Assembly (NCBI GenBank): GCA_019279435.1
Contig: JAAALK010000289.1
Location: forward strand, 48,859,164 to 48,923,163
DNA from: Zizania palustris
Lineage: Eukaryota; Streptophyta; Magnoliopsida; Poales; Poaceae
Direction of reading: 5' to 3'
DNA length: 64,000 nucleotides
Part shown: in pieces, positions 12,411-24,300 of the stretch
How positions within the stretch are numbered: the first letter of the stretch is position 1
Layout: every line of letters starts with the position of its first letter
Notes under the pieces: model-generated
What the model was told of the DNA's origin: nothing
The model's input: the letters and a program-made list of their open reading frames with translations, nothing else
The model's database searches: none
Program-made: the position numbers and the translations under genes

Positions 12411-15400
12411 TGTCGCGCCCCGATTTAATAAATCAGGACTTTATTGAAATTCCATAGAAAATCAATAAAACAAGACGTTCATCACACGACCACGTACAAT
12501 ACGAGCAATCATTCACGGTTCGTAGACCGCATTAATACAAAAGTGATTAAAAGATGAAGAGAAACTAATAAAACAAGGGTCCTAGATGAACGCCTCCTTC
12601 CAGTCTCGCCTTGACTGGGTCGCTACTCCAGACCTTCATCCTCCTCGTAGTAGACTGGCTCTGATGTTGTAAGTCAACGGGGTGAGTACAGATGTACTCC
12701 GCAAGCCACCGAATGCAAATATAATGCAAGGTAATAACAAGGGAGATATTGGCTAATTTAGCGGAAGCAGCATATGTGTAAAGCTTTAAATGTGAGCAAG
12801 TTATTAGTACGGAAAAGTAAATAGGTGCATGTGTATCATCATCTTCTAACTCGAGGGGTACAGTCAGCCCCACCTCGCTCAACAGTCCTTACGTGCCATG
12901 AATAACTTGATCATTCAAACAATTGTAAACTAACTGCGAGTAGTCACACAACCCGCCCTTGACCGTGGGCTCGGCTTTTCGAAAAGATTAAATTACTCTG
13001 ATCAGAGATGTACCACTGTACCCACAAGGCACGCACTCATCACCTACACCGGAGTGTAACGAGATGACCCATCACACGGGAACTCGTGCCAAAACCTTCC
13101 ATATAGTCCTCCCCGACTCAATAGCACCCTCTTATGGGTTTCATATGGTGTCCCGACGCATCGGAGCCCCACCATACCCCCCCTTGAGCCTCGTCGGTAC
13201 AAGTCGCCCGCAGGCTAGCCCCTTGCCCCCTCCTCTATGGTGCATCAAGCCGGAGTATTCCATACTTCCAGTTAGGACTTACCCATTAGACTTGTGGTTG
13301 GTACGGAAGTGCTTTGCAACAGATCCCGCAGACCGGTCCTTATAGTGCCCCGGGTGCGACAAACCAGTGCCCGAGCTTGCACCCGGAACCCACCATACTT
13401 ATAACCTAGCCAACTCCAACAGAGTCCAGAGACGAGAATAACAGGGAAATTCATATACAGAAATCCAGCTATCTACGACTCGTTCTTTTTAACCTATAGC
13501 AGTTGTGCCGGTACATTGGGCACTAGCTAATATTTTTATAGTAGAGTGACAAGGAGTTGAGGCTCAATAAGCATGGCTTGGGTTTGCACACAAGGACGGG
13601 GATCTAATAAATATAAGTGTAAGGCTTGAGTATTTGACTAATGCAATATTAACCTATGGGTTATAGCGATAAGTTATTAAAACATGGGCTCAATTATGAT
13701 CAACTGTTTCCACAGAGATGGTCGATGACTTGCCTTGCTCAGCAAATGGGGATGGAGGAACCTCGGGGTAGAACTCCTGCTCCTCGACGAACTCGTAGTC
13801 TTCTTGGTACGGAAAATAAACAATACATTTAATAAACAGATAAAATTCACCAAATATTAAACATACACATTTGTAGGTTTTATTATGTGAAGTAATATTT
13901 CTAATATTTCAAAGTTTTGTTCAAAACAGTAAAGTTTAATATTTTAGAATTTTCCCAATTTATTTTCTGTATTTTTAATTTTAACCCTAAGGGATTTTTA
14001 TTCATTTATTTATTAATAATATTTTAAGTAACAGAAACATACTGTTTTTATTGTATTAATGTGTAGAGAATAATATTCTGGTTCTAACAAAATTTGAATG
14101 GTGAAATTTGGAGTTAAAATGAGCAAGATATGAATTTTTGAAGTTTAAACAATTTTCTGGAATTTTATTTAAACTAAATTCAGTCTCTGGTCCACGGTGA
14201 ACCAGGTTCACCGTGAACCCGTGACTATGCGCGTGGACCGGCCGATCCAGAGCCGTCGGATCTGGATCTGGCGGTCGGACGCGAGGCGGGAGGCGTAAGT
14301 GGAAATGGACGGCTGAGATTATAACGCAGCGAAAGGGTATACGTGGACGCACCAGATTAATCCTGGGGTTCAAGTAACGATCGACGGCTGCGATCGTCCC
14401 GTACCCCTTTGACCAGATCTACGGGTGAGATTAAATCCCGAAGGGTTTTAATCCGTGCCCTTGGTGCGTGATCGTGCGGCCAGGATCAAATCCGGCACGG
14501 CACGCTCGTAAGGGGGCCTCGCACCCTTCGTCTCCGGCGACGGCGGGCTCGGGCGCGGCCACAGCGGCGACGGCGAGGGCCTAGGGACCTAGCTAGGGCC
14601 AGAAATGGAACGCGGGGAGCAAGGGGGTCACGATGGTACCTCGGGTGGCGACGGAGGGCGACGGACGGTGGCCGGCGGCGAGGGTAGACGAAGAAGGGTT
14701 CTCGGGTGCTCGTCGACGACGGTGTTCCGGCGGGTTCCACGGCCAACGGAGGGGTGGACGAGGACGGGCGATGGTCGACGATCAATCCGGTGGCGGTGGC
14801 TAGGGCGAAGGGGGCCGGAGGCGGCGGCGATCGCTCGCCGGAGGTGGAGCAGAACCGAAGTTCGAAAGGAGGGCGACGGCGCTCTGCTTTCGCTCGAGGA
14901 GGGCTCTGCTGGCGTGGGCTGAGTGCGGAGGTCGGAGAGGGTTTAAATAGGGGGTCGCCGGCGTGAAATGGGAAGGGGACCGGTGGAAATCCGAAAGGAT
15001 TCCATCCTTGCGCCGGCGAGCTTCCATACTCACGGATAGGTTCCTAAAATGGCGATACCGCGTCGGGATTGGACGGAAGGTGATCACCGGAGGTAGGGGA
15101 TTATGATCCCGGGCTCGGATCGTCGAGATCGGGTGGCTGGCGGCGGAAAAATGGGAGGGGATCGCCGGGAAAGGAAAGGGAGAGATCCCCTTCCAAGGAG
15201 GAAGACGAATCTGACAGGTGGGCTCCACCTGTCAGTGGGCGAACGGAAAAGGAAAGGGGCTGACAGGCGGGGTCAAGCGGTCAGAGGGTGCTAGGAGGCT
15301 GACGCGTGGGGCCAGGCGGGGCGCGGGCGGGAGGAGAGAGGGGAGGCGTGCGCCGACAGGCGGGACCCACGGGTCAGTGAGGGACGGCTGGGCTGGGCTG

Positions 15401-15708
15401 GGTTGAGAGCACTTTGGAGGTTGCGGCCCATTAAGCATTTTAATTCTTTTCTGATTTAAAATAATTCCAGTAATTCATTTATTTGATTAAGGGTTGAATC
15501 ACTGTTGATAAAAATTTGTAAAAATTTCTAAAATTATAACTTGGCCTCTTAGTTCATCTCATAAAATTTTCAAGTCCAGATTTTGAATATTTCCCTCTGT
15601 TTGGCTTTATTTGGGTTCTTTTGTGATTTTTCTTTATTAATAAATTCAGAAATGATTTCAATAATATTTTCTTTTTATTTTATTCCTTTTAATTTTTGGG
15701 GTGTTACA
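12411..15708 (-). repeat. 3' LTR of the Tekay element
   Basis: This 3298-bp copy sits at a constant offset of 8948 bp from the other LTR. In element orientation it begins TGTAACACCCC (at 15708) and ends GGGGCGCGACA (at 12411). A strongly GC-rich block spans about 14480-15420. Open frames here occur identically in both LTRs and show no protein family, so they are not called as genes. Confidence 0.95.
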
Positions 15709-15722
15709 ATCCTATCCCCCTT
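15709..15722 (-). other. Polypurine tract of the Tekay element
   Basis: On the minus strand an AAGGGGGATAGGAT-type purine run directly precedes the 3' LTR. Confidence 0.85.
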
Positions 15723-15750
15723 ACAGAGAATCTCGTCCTCGAGATTCGGA

Positions 15751-18700
15751 TCAATCCTCGAATAACTCAGGATGCTGTGCCTTGAGTTCATCTTCTTTTT
15801 CCCATGTGGCTTCCTCTACTGGATGATTGCTCCACTGCACTTTGCAGAAGCGGATTACTCGACTCCTGGTGGTCCTTTCTTTGACTTCCAATATCTTGAC
15901 CGGTTTCTCCACATAAGTCAGATCCTCTTGGACATCCAACTGCTGAAGATCCACTTGCTCCGTGGGGACGCGGAGACACTTCTTGAGTTGAGATACATGA
16001 AATACGTCATGCACTCCAGCCAATGAAGGTGGTAATTCCAACTGATATGCGACTTCGCCTTGGCGTCGAATAACGGGAAATGGTCCAACATATCGAGGGG
16101 CCAACTTTCCTCTCATGTTAAACCGTTGAGTCCCACGAAGAGGTGTAACCCGAAGGTAGACATGATCTCCTTCTTCAAAGGCTAAGTCTCGACGGCGATT
16201 ATCTGCGTAGCTCTTCTGTCGAGATTGGGCTGTCTTGAGTCGGTCTCTGATAATCCGTACTTTCTCTTCAGCTTCACGTAGAATGTCGGTTCCGAATACT
16301 TGGGATTCACCAGTTTGGTCCCAAAGTAGTGGCGTTCTGCACTTACGTCCATATAGGGCCTCAAAAGGAGACATCTGAAGACTGGCTTGGTAGCTATTGT
16401 TGTATGAAAATTCTGCATATGGCAAGCTCTTGTCCCAAGTGGCTCCAAAATCCAAAACACATGCTCGAAGCATATCCTCTAGTATCTGATTTACCCTTTC
16501 TGTTTGTCCATCTGTCTGAGGATGGTAGGCGGTACTGAAATTTAATCTTGTGCCCATCTCCTCTTGGAGGTTCTTCCAAAAGCGAGAGGTGAACTGACTT
16601 CCTCGGTCAGACACTATCTTCTTGGGCACTCCATGAAGACATACTATCCTGGCCATATATAGCTCTGCTAGCTTAGGGCCACTAAAGGTCGTCTTGACGG
16701 CTATGAAATGAGCTACTTTTGTAAGCCGATCGATGATCACCCATATAGAATCATACCCGAGTTGGGTCTTTGGGAGTCCGGTGATGAAATCCATACCGAT
16801 CTCTTCCCACTTCCATTCCGGTACCTTAAGTGGCTGTAACAATCCTGCAGGTCTCTGATGTTCAGCTTTTACTCTTCTGCAGGTGTCACATTCGGCGACG
16901 AACTGGGCAATCTCTCTCTTCATGCTAACCCACCAATAGCGTTCCTTCAGATCTTGGTACATCTTGGTACTGCCGGGATGAATGGAGTACAATGTCTCAT
17001 GGGCTTCTCTTAGGATAAGAGCCTTTATTTCAGGCTTATCCGGCACACATATCCGAGTTCCAAACCATATGGTGCCATTCTCGTCTTCTGAAAATCCGGG
17101 GGCCTTTCCTTGTCTCATATTCTTCTTAATGGCAGCTATATCCGGGTCCTCTGACTGAGCTTCACGAATCTGCTCAAACAATACCGGTTGGGTCTCCAAG
17201 GTGGCTAGATATGCTCTGGTGGTCAATCCAAGATTTAAGTTTTCCATCTCCTTACATAACAAGGGTGCGTGTTCTTGAATCATTATGGCGGTGCAATATC
17301 CTTTGCGACTCAAGGCGTCAGCTACCACATTGGCTTTTCCTGGGTGGTAGTGAATACCCAAGTCATAGTCCTTAATCAATTCCAGCCATCGTCTTTGCCT
17401 CAAATTAAGGTCAGGCTGTGTGAAAATATACTTCAAGCTCTTGTGATCCGTAAAGATCTCACAGCGATTTCCAACGAGATAGTGCCTCCAAATCTTAAGG
17501 GCGTGCACTACGGCGGCTAATTCCAAATCATGGGTCGGATAATTCAACTCATGGGGTCTCAATTGTCTGGAGGCATAAGAGATGACTTTTCCATCTTGCA
17601 TAAGAACACATCCCAATCCTTGGCGAGATGCGTCGCAATAGACATGGAAGTCTTTGCGGATATCCGGTAGGGTCAGTATAGGTGCAGACACCAACCGAGT
17701 CTTGAGGGTGCGGAAACTTTCCTCGCATTCAGGAGTCCATTCGAACTTTTCTCCTTTCTGCAACAATCTGGTCATTGGCTTGGCTATCTTCGAAAAATTC
17801 TCGATAAATCTCCGATAATATCCGGCCAAACCCAGAAAACTTCGTACCTCAGATACGTTCGTGGGTGGCAACCAATCCGTAACTGCTTCTACGGTGGCAG
17901 GGTCTACTGCGATTCCTTGAGCAGAGATGATGTGTCCAAGGAACTTTACTTCTGCCGTCCAAAACTTGCATTTGCTGTACTTGGCATATAATTGGTGTTC
18001 CCTTAACTTTCCTAGGGTTAACCGAAGGTGAGTCTCGTGCTCCTTCTGGTCCTTGGAATAAATAAGGATGTCGTCTATGAAGACTACGATGAACTTGTCC
18101 AGATATTCCATGAATACCTTATTCATCATATTCATGAAGAATGCAGGGGCGTTGGTTAATCCAAAGGACATAACTGTACACTCATATAAACCATAACGGG
18201 TAGTGAAGGCCGTCTTGGGTATATCTTCTTCTCGAATCCTCAACTGATGGTAACCAGACCGGAGGTCGATCTTCGAGAATACCGTGGCTCCTTTGAGCTG
18301 GTCGAAGAGGTCATCGATCCGAGGCAACGGGTACTTATTCTTGATGGTTACTTCATTCAAAGCGCGGTAATCCACACACATACGCTTGGCCTTGTCTTCT
18401 TTCTTCTCGACGAAGATGACGGGAGCACCCCATGGTGATGTGCTTGGTCTGATATAACCTTTCCTTTCAAGATCCTCCAACTGCTGCTTCATTTCAGCTA
18501 ATTCATTGGCGGCCATCCGGTATGGTCGCTTATAAATAGGAGTGGTTCCGGGCACCAAGTCAATCCTGAATTCGATATCCCTCTTAGGTGGCATCCCTGG
18601 TAGATCCTCTGGGAATACATCTGGGTACTCACTGACTACTGGTATCTCCTCCAAGGAAATCGGATGTAGTCTTGTTTTTCCGGCCTTCATGCTGGGCATC

Positions 18701-20229
18701 TGGAATATGACCATAATCCCTTCTTCATTAGTCACCGTTACTTTTCTCTGGGCACATTCTATCACACCTTGATGTTTGTTTAGCCAATCCATCCCTAGAA
18801 TGAGGTCCAAACCTTGACATTCTATTAGGATGGGGTCGGCCCAAAATATCGTGCCTTGGATATCTACCCATATCCTTGGACTAAAGGAACAAGCGAGGGT
18901 TTGCTTTCCTGGGGTTGCTATTAGTACTGGCCTGGGTAGTTCACTTATGTCCAGTGCATTATTTTCCACAAAAGCAGTTGATATAAAGGAGTGGGTAGCT
19001 CCGGTGTCAAATAATACCACTGCATGAGATGAATGAACCATAAACTTACCCATGACAATCTCTGGTGCAGCCTGGGCTTCTTCGGCGGAGACGTGGTTCA
19101 CTTTGGCGCGGACGGCGGGGTTGGAGGTGACTCCTTGAGCTCTCTTGGGGTGGGGGCACTGGTGGGAGTAGTGTCCCTCTTGGCGGCAGTTGAAGCATAC
19201 CACAGGCTTACCATGCCTGTCTCTCAAGACCTCCGGCTTCTTGGCCGGGGCGACTGGGGCGGTAGGTGCGACTGGAGCGGTGCGAGGTTGACTGGCTCCG
19301 GCGTTGGCAGCTGGCGGCGCCGGGCGATACACTGGTCGGGGGTGGTATTGTGGTGCTGGTGGAGGTGGAGCAAAGCGGGGTCTTTGGGCCATGCCCTGAT
19401 TCTGCCTAAAGGCAATCATGCGCTTCTTCTTCAAATCGACCTTATTTTGCTGGGTCTCTTGCATGATAGCCTTATTCACCAACTTCTGGAAGTTGGCGAA
19501 GTCTCCTGAAATGAGTTGTAGAGACAACTCGTCCTTCAGTCCCCGGAGGAACTTGGCCTGTCTGGCCGCATCCGTACGAACCTCTTCAGGTGCGTACCTG
19601 GCCAACCTGTTAAACTCGTGCAGATACTCCGTTACGGACCTGCTCCCCTGCTGCAGGTCCCTAAACTCCTGTTGCTTCTGAGCAACGATGCCGTCGGGGA
19701 TGTGAGCGGCACGGAATGCAGCCGAGAACTCTGCCCAAGTGTGGGCGTGGCCCTCGGGTAGAGTCTCGCGGTGGTTGTCCCACCACTCAGCGGCGGGACC
19801 ATGTAGCTGGTGGGTGGCGAAGGCCACCCTCTCCTGCTCAGTGCAGGTCAGGAGATCGAGTTTCTTCTCGATCGCCCGCAACCAATCCCCAGCCTCCATG
19901 GGGTTGGTGGTGCTCGAGAAGGTCGGTGGGCGGACTCGGAGGAACTCCGAGAGCTGAGTTGCGGGAGCGGGAGCTGGTGTGGCGGGTCGGGGCAGCTCGG
20001 GCTGTTGGTGGAGGCGGAAGAAGTGAGCCTGCTGTTCTTGCATCTGCTGCTGCTGCTGCTGCATCTGGTGCAGAAGGGCTGAGACCAACTGGTTTTGCGT
20101 GGCCATCATTTCAGCCAAGGTGGGGTGGTTGGCGACCGGGGCCTGCCTCTGCCCGGTGGCTCCCCATTGTGGCAGGTTGCCACTCTCCCCTCCGTTCTGA
20201 GGAGCGTCTGATCCCTGGGTGTTGGTCAT
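15751..20229 (-). CDS. gag-pol: Tekay gag-pol polyprotein, uninterrupted
   Basis: The 1492-codon single frame makes the capsid and enzymes for reverse transcription and integration. I chose ATG 20229 (MTNTQGSDAP); upstream codons in frame lack an ATG. In order there is a retrotransposon gag domain (about residues 80-280, with a Q-rich coiled stretch before it) and a CCHC knuckle CFNCRQEGHYSHQC near 346. Next come the protease VLFDTGATHSF near 408, RT with KIDLRSGYHQLRI and the catalytic VVFIDDILIYS near 719, and RNase H starting FHVYCDAS near 863. Integrase has its HHCC finger (CDTCRRVKAEH near 1115) and a core from MDFITGLPKTQ near 1148. A chromo-like tail (VKILEVKERTTRSR ... VQWSNHPVEEATWE, about 1435-1485) ends it. 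No stop or frameshift and normal catalytic boxes suggest it could still be functional. Confidence 0.95.
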   Translation of the reverse strand: MTNTQGSDAPQNGGESGNLPQWGATGQRQAPVANHPTLAEMMATQNQLVSALLHQMQQQQQQMQEQQAHFFRLHQQPELPRPATPAPAPATQLSEFLRVRPPTFSSTTNPMEAGDWLRAIEKKLDLLTCTEQERVAFATHQLHGPAAEWWDNHRETLPEGHAHTWAEFSAAFRAAHIPDGIVAQKQQEFRDLQQGSRSVTEYLHEFNRLARYAPEEVRTDAARQAKFLRGLKDELSLQLISGDFANFQKLVNKAIMQETQQNKVDLKKKRMIAFRQNQGMAQRPRFAPPPPAPQYHPRPVYRPAPPAANAGASQPRTAPVAPTAPVAPAKKPEVLRDRHGKPVVCFNCRQEGHYSHQCPHPKRAQGVTSNPAVRAKVNHVSAEEAQAAPEIVMGKFMVHSSHAVVLFDTGATHSFISTAFVENNALDISELPRPVLIATPGKQTLACSFSPRIWVDIQGTIFWADPILIECQGLDLILGMDWLNKHQGVIECAQRKVTVTNEEGIMVIFQMPSMKAGKTRLHPISLEEIPVVSEYPDVFPEDLPGMPPKRDIEFRIDLVPGTTPIYKRPYRMAANELAEMKQQLEDLERKGYIRPSTSPWGAPVIFVEKKEDKAKRMCVDYRALNEVTIKNKYPLPRIDDLFDQLKGATVFSKIDLRSGYHQLRIREEDIPKTAFTTRYGLYECTVMSFGLTNAPAFFMNMMNKVFMEYLDKFIVVFIDDILIYSKDQKEHETHLRLTLGKLREHQLYAKYSKCKFWTAEVKFLGHIISAQGIAVDPATVEAVTDWLPPTNVSEVRSFLGLAGYYRRFIENFSKIAKPMTRLLQKGEKFEWTPECEESFRTLKTRLVSAPILTLPDIRKDFHVYCDASRQGLGCVLMQDGKVISYASRQLRPHELNYPTHDLELAAVVHALKIWRHYLVGNRCEIFTDHKSLKYIFTQPDLNLRQRRWLELIKDYDLGIHYHPGKANVVADALSRKGYCTAIMIQEHAPLLCKEMENLNLGLTTRAYLATLETQPVLFEQIREAQSEDPDIAAIKKNMRQGKAPGFSEDENGTIWFGTRICVPDKPEIKALILREAHETLYSIHPGSTKMYQDLKERYWWVSMKREIAQFVAECDTCRRVKAEHQRPAGLLQPLKVPEWKWEEIGMDFITGLPKTQLGYDSIWVIIDRLTKVAHFIAVKTTFSGPKLAELYMARIVCLHGVPKKIVSDRGSQFTSRFWKNLQEEMGTRLNFSTAYHPQTDGQTERVNQILEDMLRACVLDFGATWDKSLPYAEFSYNNSYQASLQMSPFEALYGRKCRTPLLWDQTGESQVFGTDILREAEEKVRIIRDRLKTAQSRQKSYADNRRRDLAFEEGDHVYLRVTPLRGTQRFNMRGKLAPRYVGPFPVIRRQGEVAYQLELPPSLAGVHDVFHVSQLKKCLRVPTEQVDLQQLDVQEDLTYVEKPVKILEVKERTTRSRVIRFCKVQWSNHPVEEATWEKEDELKAQHPELFED

Positions 20230-20404
20230 CCTGGAATTTCCAATGTACACATATTTATTTTGAGTGAATTTCTTTTTATTTCAAAATAATACCGTTCTTG
20301 CGGTTACATTTATTTATTCTCTCATTCATGCCTTATATTTTGACATGAATGCTAAATACAAGCAATCAAAATAAAAGGAAAAACAATCAATCGTAATACT
20401 ACGT

Positions 20405-21217
20405 CTAAGGCAGCTCGGGGGATGGCTCGATCTCGGGCTCGTGGGAGACGGGTGGGGTCGAGGAACTGGACGGTCCGGCGGGTGGTGCACTGCGGGAGAT
20501 CCTCTTGGGCCTCACTGTGGGAGTCTGGATGGGTTTCTTCCGGCGAGGCGGAAGAGGTGCGATCTCCTCTAGGTCCTTCTTTAACTCTCTGAGCTGCTGA
20601 CGAAGCTGGGTATGGACCATGGCGCCCTGGCGCAGAAGCTCGTTCTGACGTCTCAACTCCTCTACCTCAAGGGTCAACAGCGGGTTCTGCTCTAGCTGTC
20701 GACGGAGCTCGGCGTTCTCCCTGGTCAGGTTCTCCGAAGTGTGGCGGTAGAAGTCGATGGTGTCGTGCTGGCTGTCTGCGTCGAGGACTGCCTCTGTGTG
20801 GAGGTTATCCATGGCCTCCAAAAGTCTCATCGTGCGGGTGATGGCGGAGCTGCTCTGGGTGAGGGGGCTGATGTAGATGCTGCGGTGACTCCCGGGTGTG
20901 CGCATGGGCATGAAGCGGTAGACGGTGTCGCGGAGGTGGCAGTCGTAGACCAGGCGAAGCTCGGCGAGGGACTGGAGAGCGGCTCTCTGGCTGGCCACCA
21001 CGAATGAGGGTCCTCCAACTCCATGGGTGTAGAAGGGTGGCTGCGTGGAAGAGGGGCGGATCACAACCGTGACCTCGCAGTAGCTCTCGTTCGCATCGGG
21101 AAAAATCCCGTGGAACGCAGGCTCATGGGGAAACCCCAAAAAGTCGACGAGCACGCGAAGCTCGCGGATGAATCCGGCCTCGTCACGAAGAGTCCCGCTC
21201 ATGGTGTGAACCGACAT
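20405..21217 (-). CDS. Extra sense ORF between primer site and gag of the Tekay element
   Basis: A 270-codon frame (ATG 21217, MSVHTMSGTLRDEAG) lies in the same strand as gag-pol and 175 bp before it, starting 126 bp after the primer site. I do not recognise a family. The first 130 residues look globular (FLGFPHEPAFHGIFPD, RAALQSLAELRLVYDCHLRD). Residues about 155-220 are rich in L, E, R and Q with heptad spacing, suggesting a coiled coil. The tail is basic then proline/serine-rich (PPRRKKPIQTPTVRPKRISR), which could bind nucleic acid or act as a nuclear signal. Extra ORFs before gag (orf0) have, to my memory, been described in some rice gypsy elements. The position in a young element with intact gag-pol suggests it is maintained, but its function is unknown. 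Confidence 0.75.
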   Translation of the reverse strand: MSVHTMSGTLRDEAGFIRELRVLVDFLGFPHEPAFHGIFPDANESYCEVTVVIRPSSTQPPFYTHGVGGPSFVVASQRAALQSLAELRLVYDCHLRDTVYRFMPMRTPGSHRSIYISPLTQSSSAITRTMRLLEAMDNLHTEAVLDADSQHDTIDFYRHTSENLTRENAELRRQLEQNPLLTLEVEELRRQNELLRQGAMVHTQLRQQLRELKKDLEEIAPLPPRRKKPIQTPTVRPKRISRSAPPAGPSSSSTPPVSHEPEIEPSPELP

Positions 21218-21342
21218 CTACAAAAGAGAGAAAATTTTGTGAAAATCTTAGGAGATGAGAGGATAAGTAATCTTTTGTAAAATATAGTGAATATATATAT
21301 AAGTCCTAAGGTCAGGTCTGTTTGGCTTCCTACAGTCAAGTC

Positions 21343-21355
21343 GGCTCTGATACCA
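21343..21355 (-). other. Primer binding site of the Tekay element
   Basis: The minus strand reads TGGTATCAGAGCC three bases after the 5' LTR, complementary to initiator-Met tRNA. Confidence 0.93.
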
Positions 21356-21358
21356 TCT

Positions 21359-24300
21359 TGTCGCGCCCCGATTTAATAAATCAGGACTTTATTGAAATTC
21401 CATAGAAAATCAATAAAACAAGACGTTCATCACACGACCACGTACAATACGAGCAATCATTCACGGTTCGTAGACCGCATTAATACAAAAGTGATTAAAA
21501 GATGAAGAGAAACTAATAAAACAAGGGTCCTAGATGAACGCCTCCTTCCAGTCTCGCCTTGACTGGGTCGCTACTCCAGACCTTCATCCTCCTCGTAGTA
21601 GACTGGCTCTGATGTTGTAAGTCAACGGGGTGAGTACAGATGTACTCCGCAAGCCACCGAATGCAAATATAATGCAAGGTAATAACAAGGGAGATATTGG
21701 CTAATTTAGCGGAAGCAGCATATGTGTAAAGCTTTAAATGTGAGCAAGTTATTAGTACGGAAAAGTAAATAGGTGCATGTGTATCATCATCTTCTAACTC
21801 GAGGGGTACAGTCAGCCCCACCTCGCTCAACAGTCCTTACGTGCCATGAATAACTTGATCATTCAAACAATTGTAAACTAACTGCGAGTAGTCACACAAC
21901 CCGCCCTTGACCGTGGGCTCGGCTTTTCGAAAAGATTAAATTACTCTGATCAGAGATGTACCACTGTACCCACAAGGCACGCACTCATCACCTACACCGG
22001 AGTGTAACGAGATGACCCATCACACGGGAACTCGTGCCAAAACCTTCCATATAGTCCTCCCCGACTCAATAGCACCCTCTTATGGGTTTCATATGGTGTC
22101 CCGACGCATCGGAGCCCCACCATACCCCCCCTTGAGCCTCGTCGGTACAAGTCGCCCGCAGGCTAGCCCCTTGCCCCCTCCTCTATGGTGCATCAAGCCG
22201 GAGTATTCCATACTTCCAGTTAGGACTTACCCATTAGACTTGTGGTTGGTACGGAAGTGCTTTGCAACAGATCCCGCAGACCGGTCCTTATAGTGCCCCG
22301 GGTGCGACAAACCAGTGCCCGAGCTTGCACCCGGAACCCACCATACTTATAACCTAGCCAACTCCAACAGAGTCCAGAGACGAGAATAACAGGGAAATTC
22401 ATATACAGAAATCCAGCTATCTACGACTCGTTCTTTTTAACCTATAGCAGTTGTGCCGGTACATTGGGCACTAGCTAATATTTTTATAGTAGAGTGACAA
22501 GGAGTTGAGGCTCAATAAGCATGGCTTGGGTTTGCACACAAGGACGGGGATCTAATAAATATAAGTGTAAGGCTTGAGTATTTGACTAATGCAATATTAA
22601 CCTATGGGTTATAGCGATAAGTTATTAAAACATGGGCTCAATTATGATCAACTGTTTCCACAGAGATGGTCGATGACTTGCCTTGCTCAGCAAATGGGGA
22701 TGGAGGAACCTCGGGGTAGAACTCCTGCTCCTCGACGAACTCGTAGTCTTCTTGGTACGGAAAATAAACAATACATTTAATAAACAGATAAAATTCACCA
22801 AATATTAAACATACACATTTGTAGGTTTTATTATGTGAAGTAATATTTCTAATATTTCAAAGTTTTGTTCAAAACAGTAAAGTTTAATATTTTAGAATTT
22901 TCCCAATTTATTTTCTGTATTTTTAATTTTAACCCTAAGGGATTTTTATTCATTTATTTATTAATAATATTTTAAGTAACAGAAACATACTGTTTTTATT
23001 GTATTAATGTGTAGAGAATAATATTCTGGTTCTAACAAAATTTGAATGGTGAAATTTGGAGTTAAAATGAGCAAGATATGAATTTTTGAAGTTTAAACAA
23101 TTTTCTGGAATTTTATTTAAACTAAATTCAGTCTCTGGTCCACGGTGAACCAGGTTCACCGTGAACCCGTGACTATGCGCGTGGACCGGCCGATCCAGAG
23201 CCGTCGGATCTGGATCTGGCGGTCGGACGCGAGGCGGGAGGCGTAAGTGGAAATGGACGGCTGAGATTATAACGCAGCGAAAGGGTATACGTGGACGCAC
23301 CAGATTAATCCTGGGGTTCAAGTAACGATCGACGGCTGCGATCGTCCCGTACCCCTTTGACCAGATCTACGGGTGAGATTAAATCCCGAAGGGTTTTAAT
23401 CCGTGCCCTTGGTGCGTGATCGTGCGGCCAGGATCAAATCCGGCACGGCACGCTCGTAAGGGGGCCTCGCACCCTTCGTCTCCGGCGACGGCGGGCTCGG
23501 GCGCGGCCACAGCGGCGACGGCGAGGGCCTAGGGACCTAGCTAGGGCCAGAAATGGAACGCGGGGAGCAAGGGGGTCACGATGGTACCTCGGGTGGCGAC
23601 GGAGGGCGACGGACGGTGGCCGGCGGCGAGGGTAGACGAAGAAGGGTTCTCGGGTGCTCGTCGACGACGGTGTTCCGGCGGGTTCCACGGCCAACGGAGG
23701 GGTGGACGAGGACGGGCGATGGTCGACGATCAATCCGGTGGCGGTGGCTAGGGCGAAGGGGGCCGGAGGCGGCGGCGATCGCTCGCCGGAGGTGGAGCAG
23801 AACCGAAGTTCGAAAGGAGGGCGACGGCGCTCTGCTTTCGCTCGAGGAGGGCTCTGCTGGCGTGGGCTGAGTGCGGAGGTCGGAGAGGGTTTAAATAGGG
23901 GGTCGCCGGCGTGAAATGGGAAGGGGACCGGTGGAAATCCGAAAGGATTCCATCCTTGCGCCGGCGAGCTTCCATACTCACGGATAGGTTCCTAAAATGG
24001 CGATACCGCGTCGGGATTGGACGGAAGGTGATCACCGGAGGTAGGGGATTATGATCCCGGGCTCGGATCGTCGAGATCGGGTGGCTGGCGGCGGAAAAAT
24101 GGGAGGGGATCGCCGGGAAAGGAAAGGGAGAGATCCCCTTCCAAGGAGGAAGACGAATCTGACAGGTGGGCTCCACCTGTCAGTGGGCGAACGGAAAAGG
24201 AAAGGGGCTGACAGGCGGGGTCAAGCGGTCAGAGGGTGCTAGGAGGCTGACGCGTGGGGCCAGGCGGGGCGCGGGCGGGAGGAGAGAGGGGAGGCGTGCG

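Noticed and set aside
12565..15438. Many open frames of 60-142 codons in the Tekay LTR, repeated at 21513-24386
   Set aside because: Long GC-rich LTRs give chance frames; all are duplicated exactly in the other LTR and none resembles a protein family.
19033..20267. Plus-strand frames of 158 and 183 codons across Tekay gag
   Set aside because: They are antisense shadows of an intact gag-pol.
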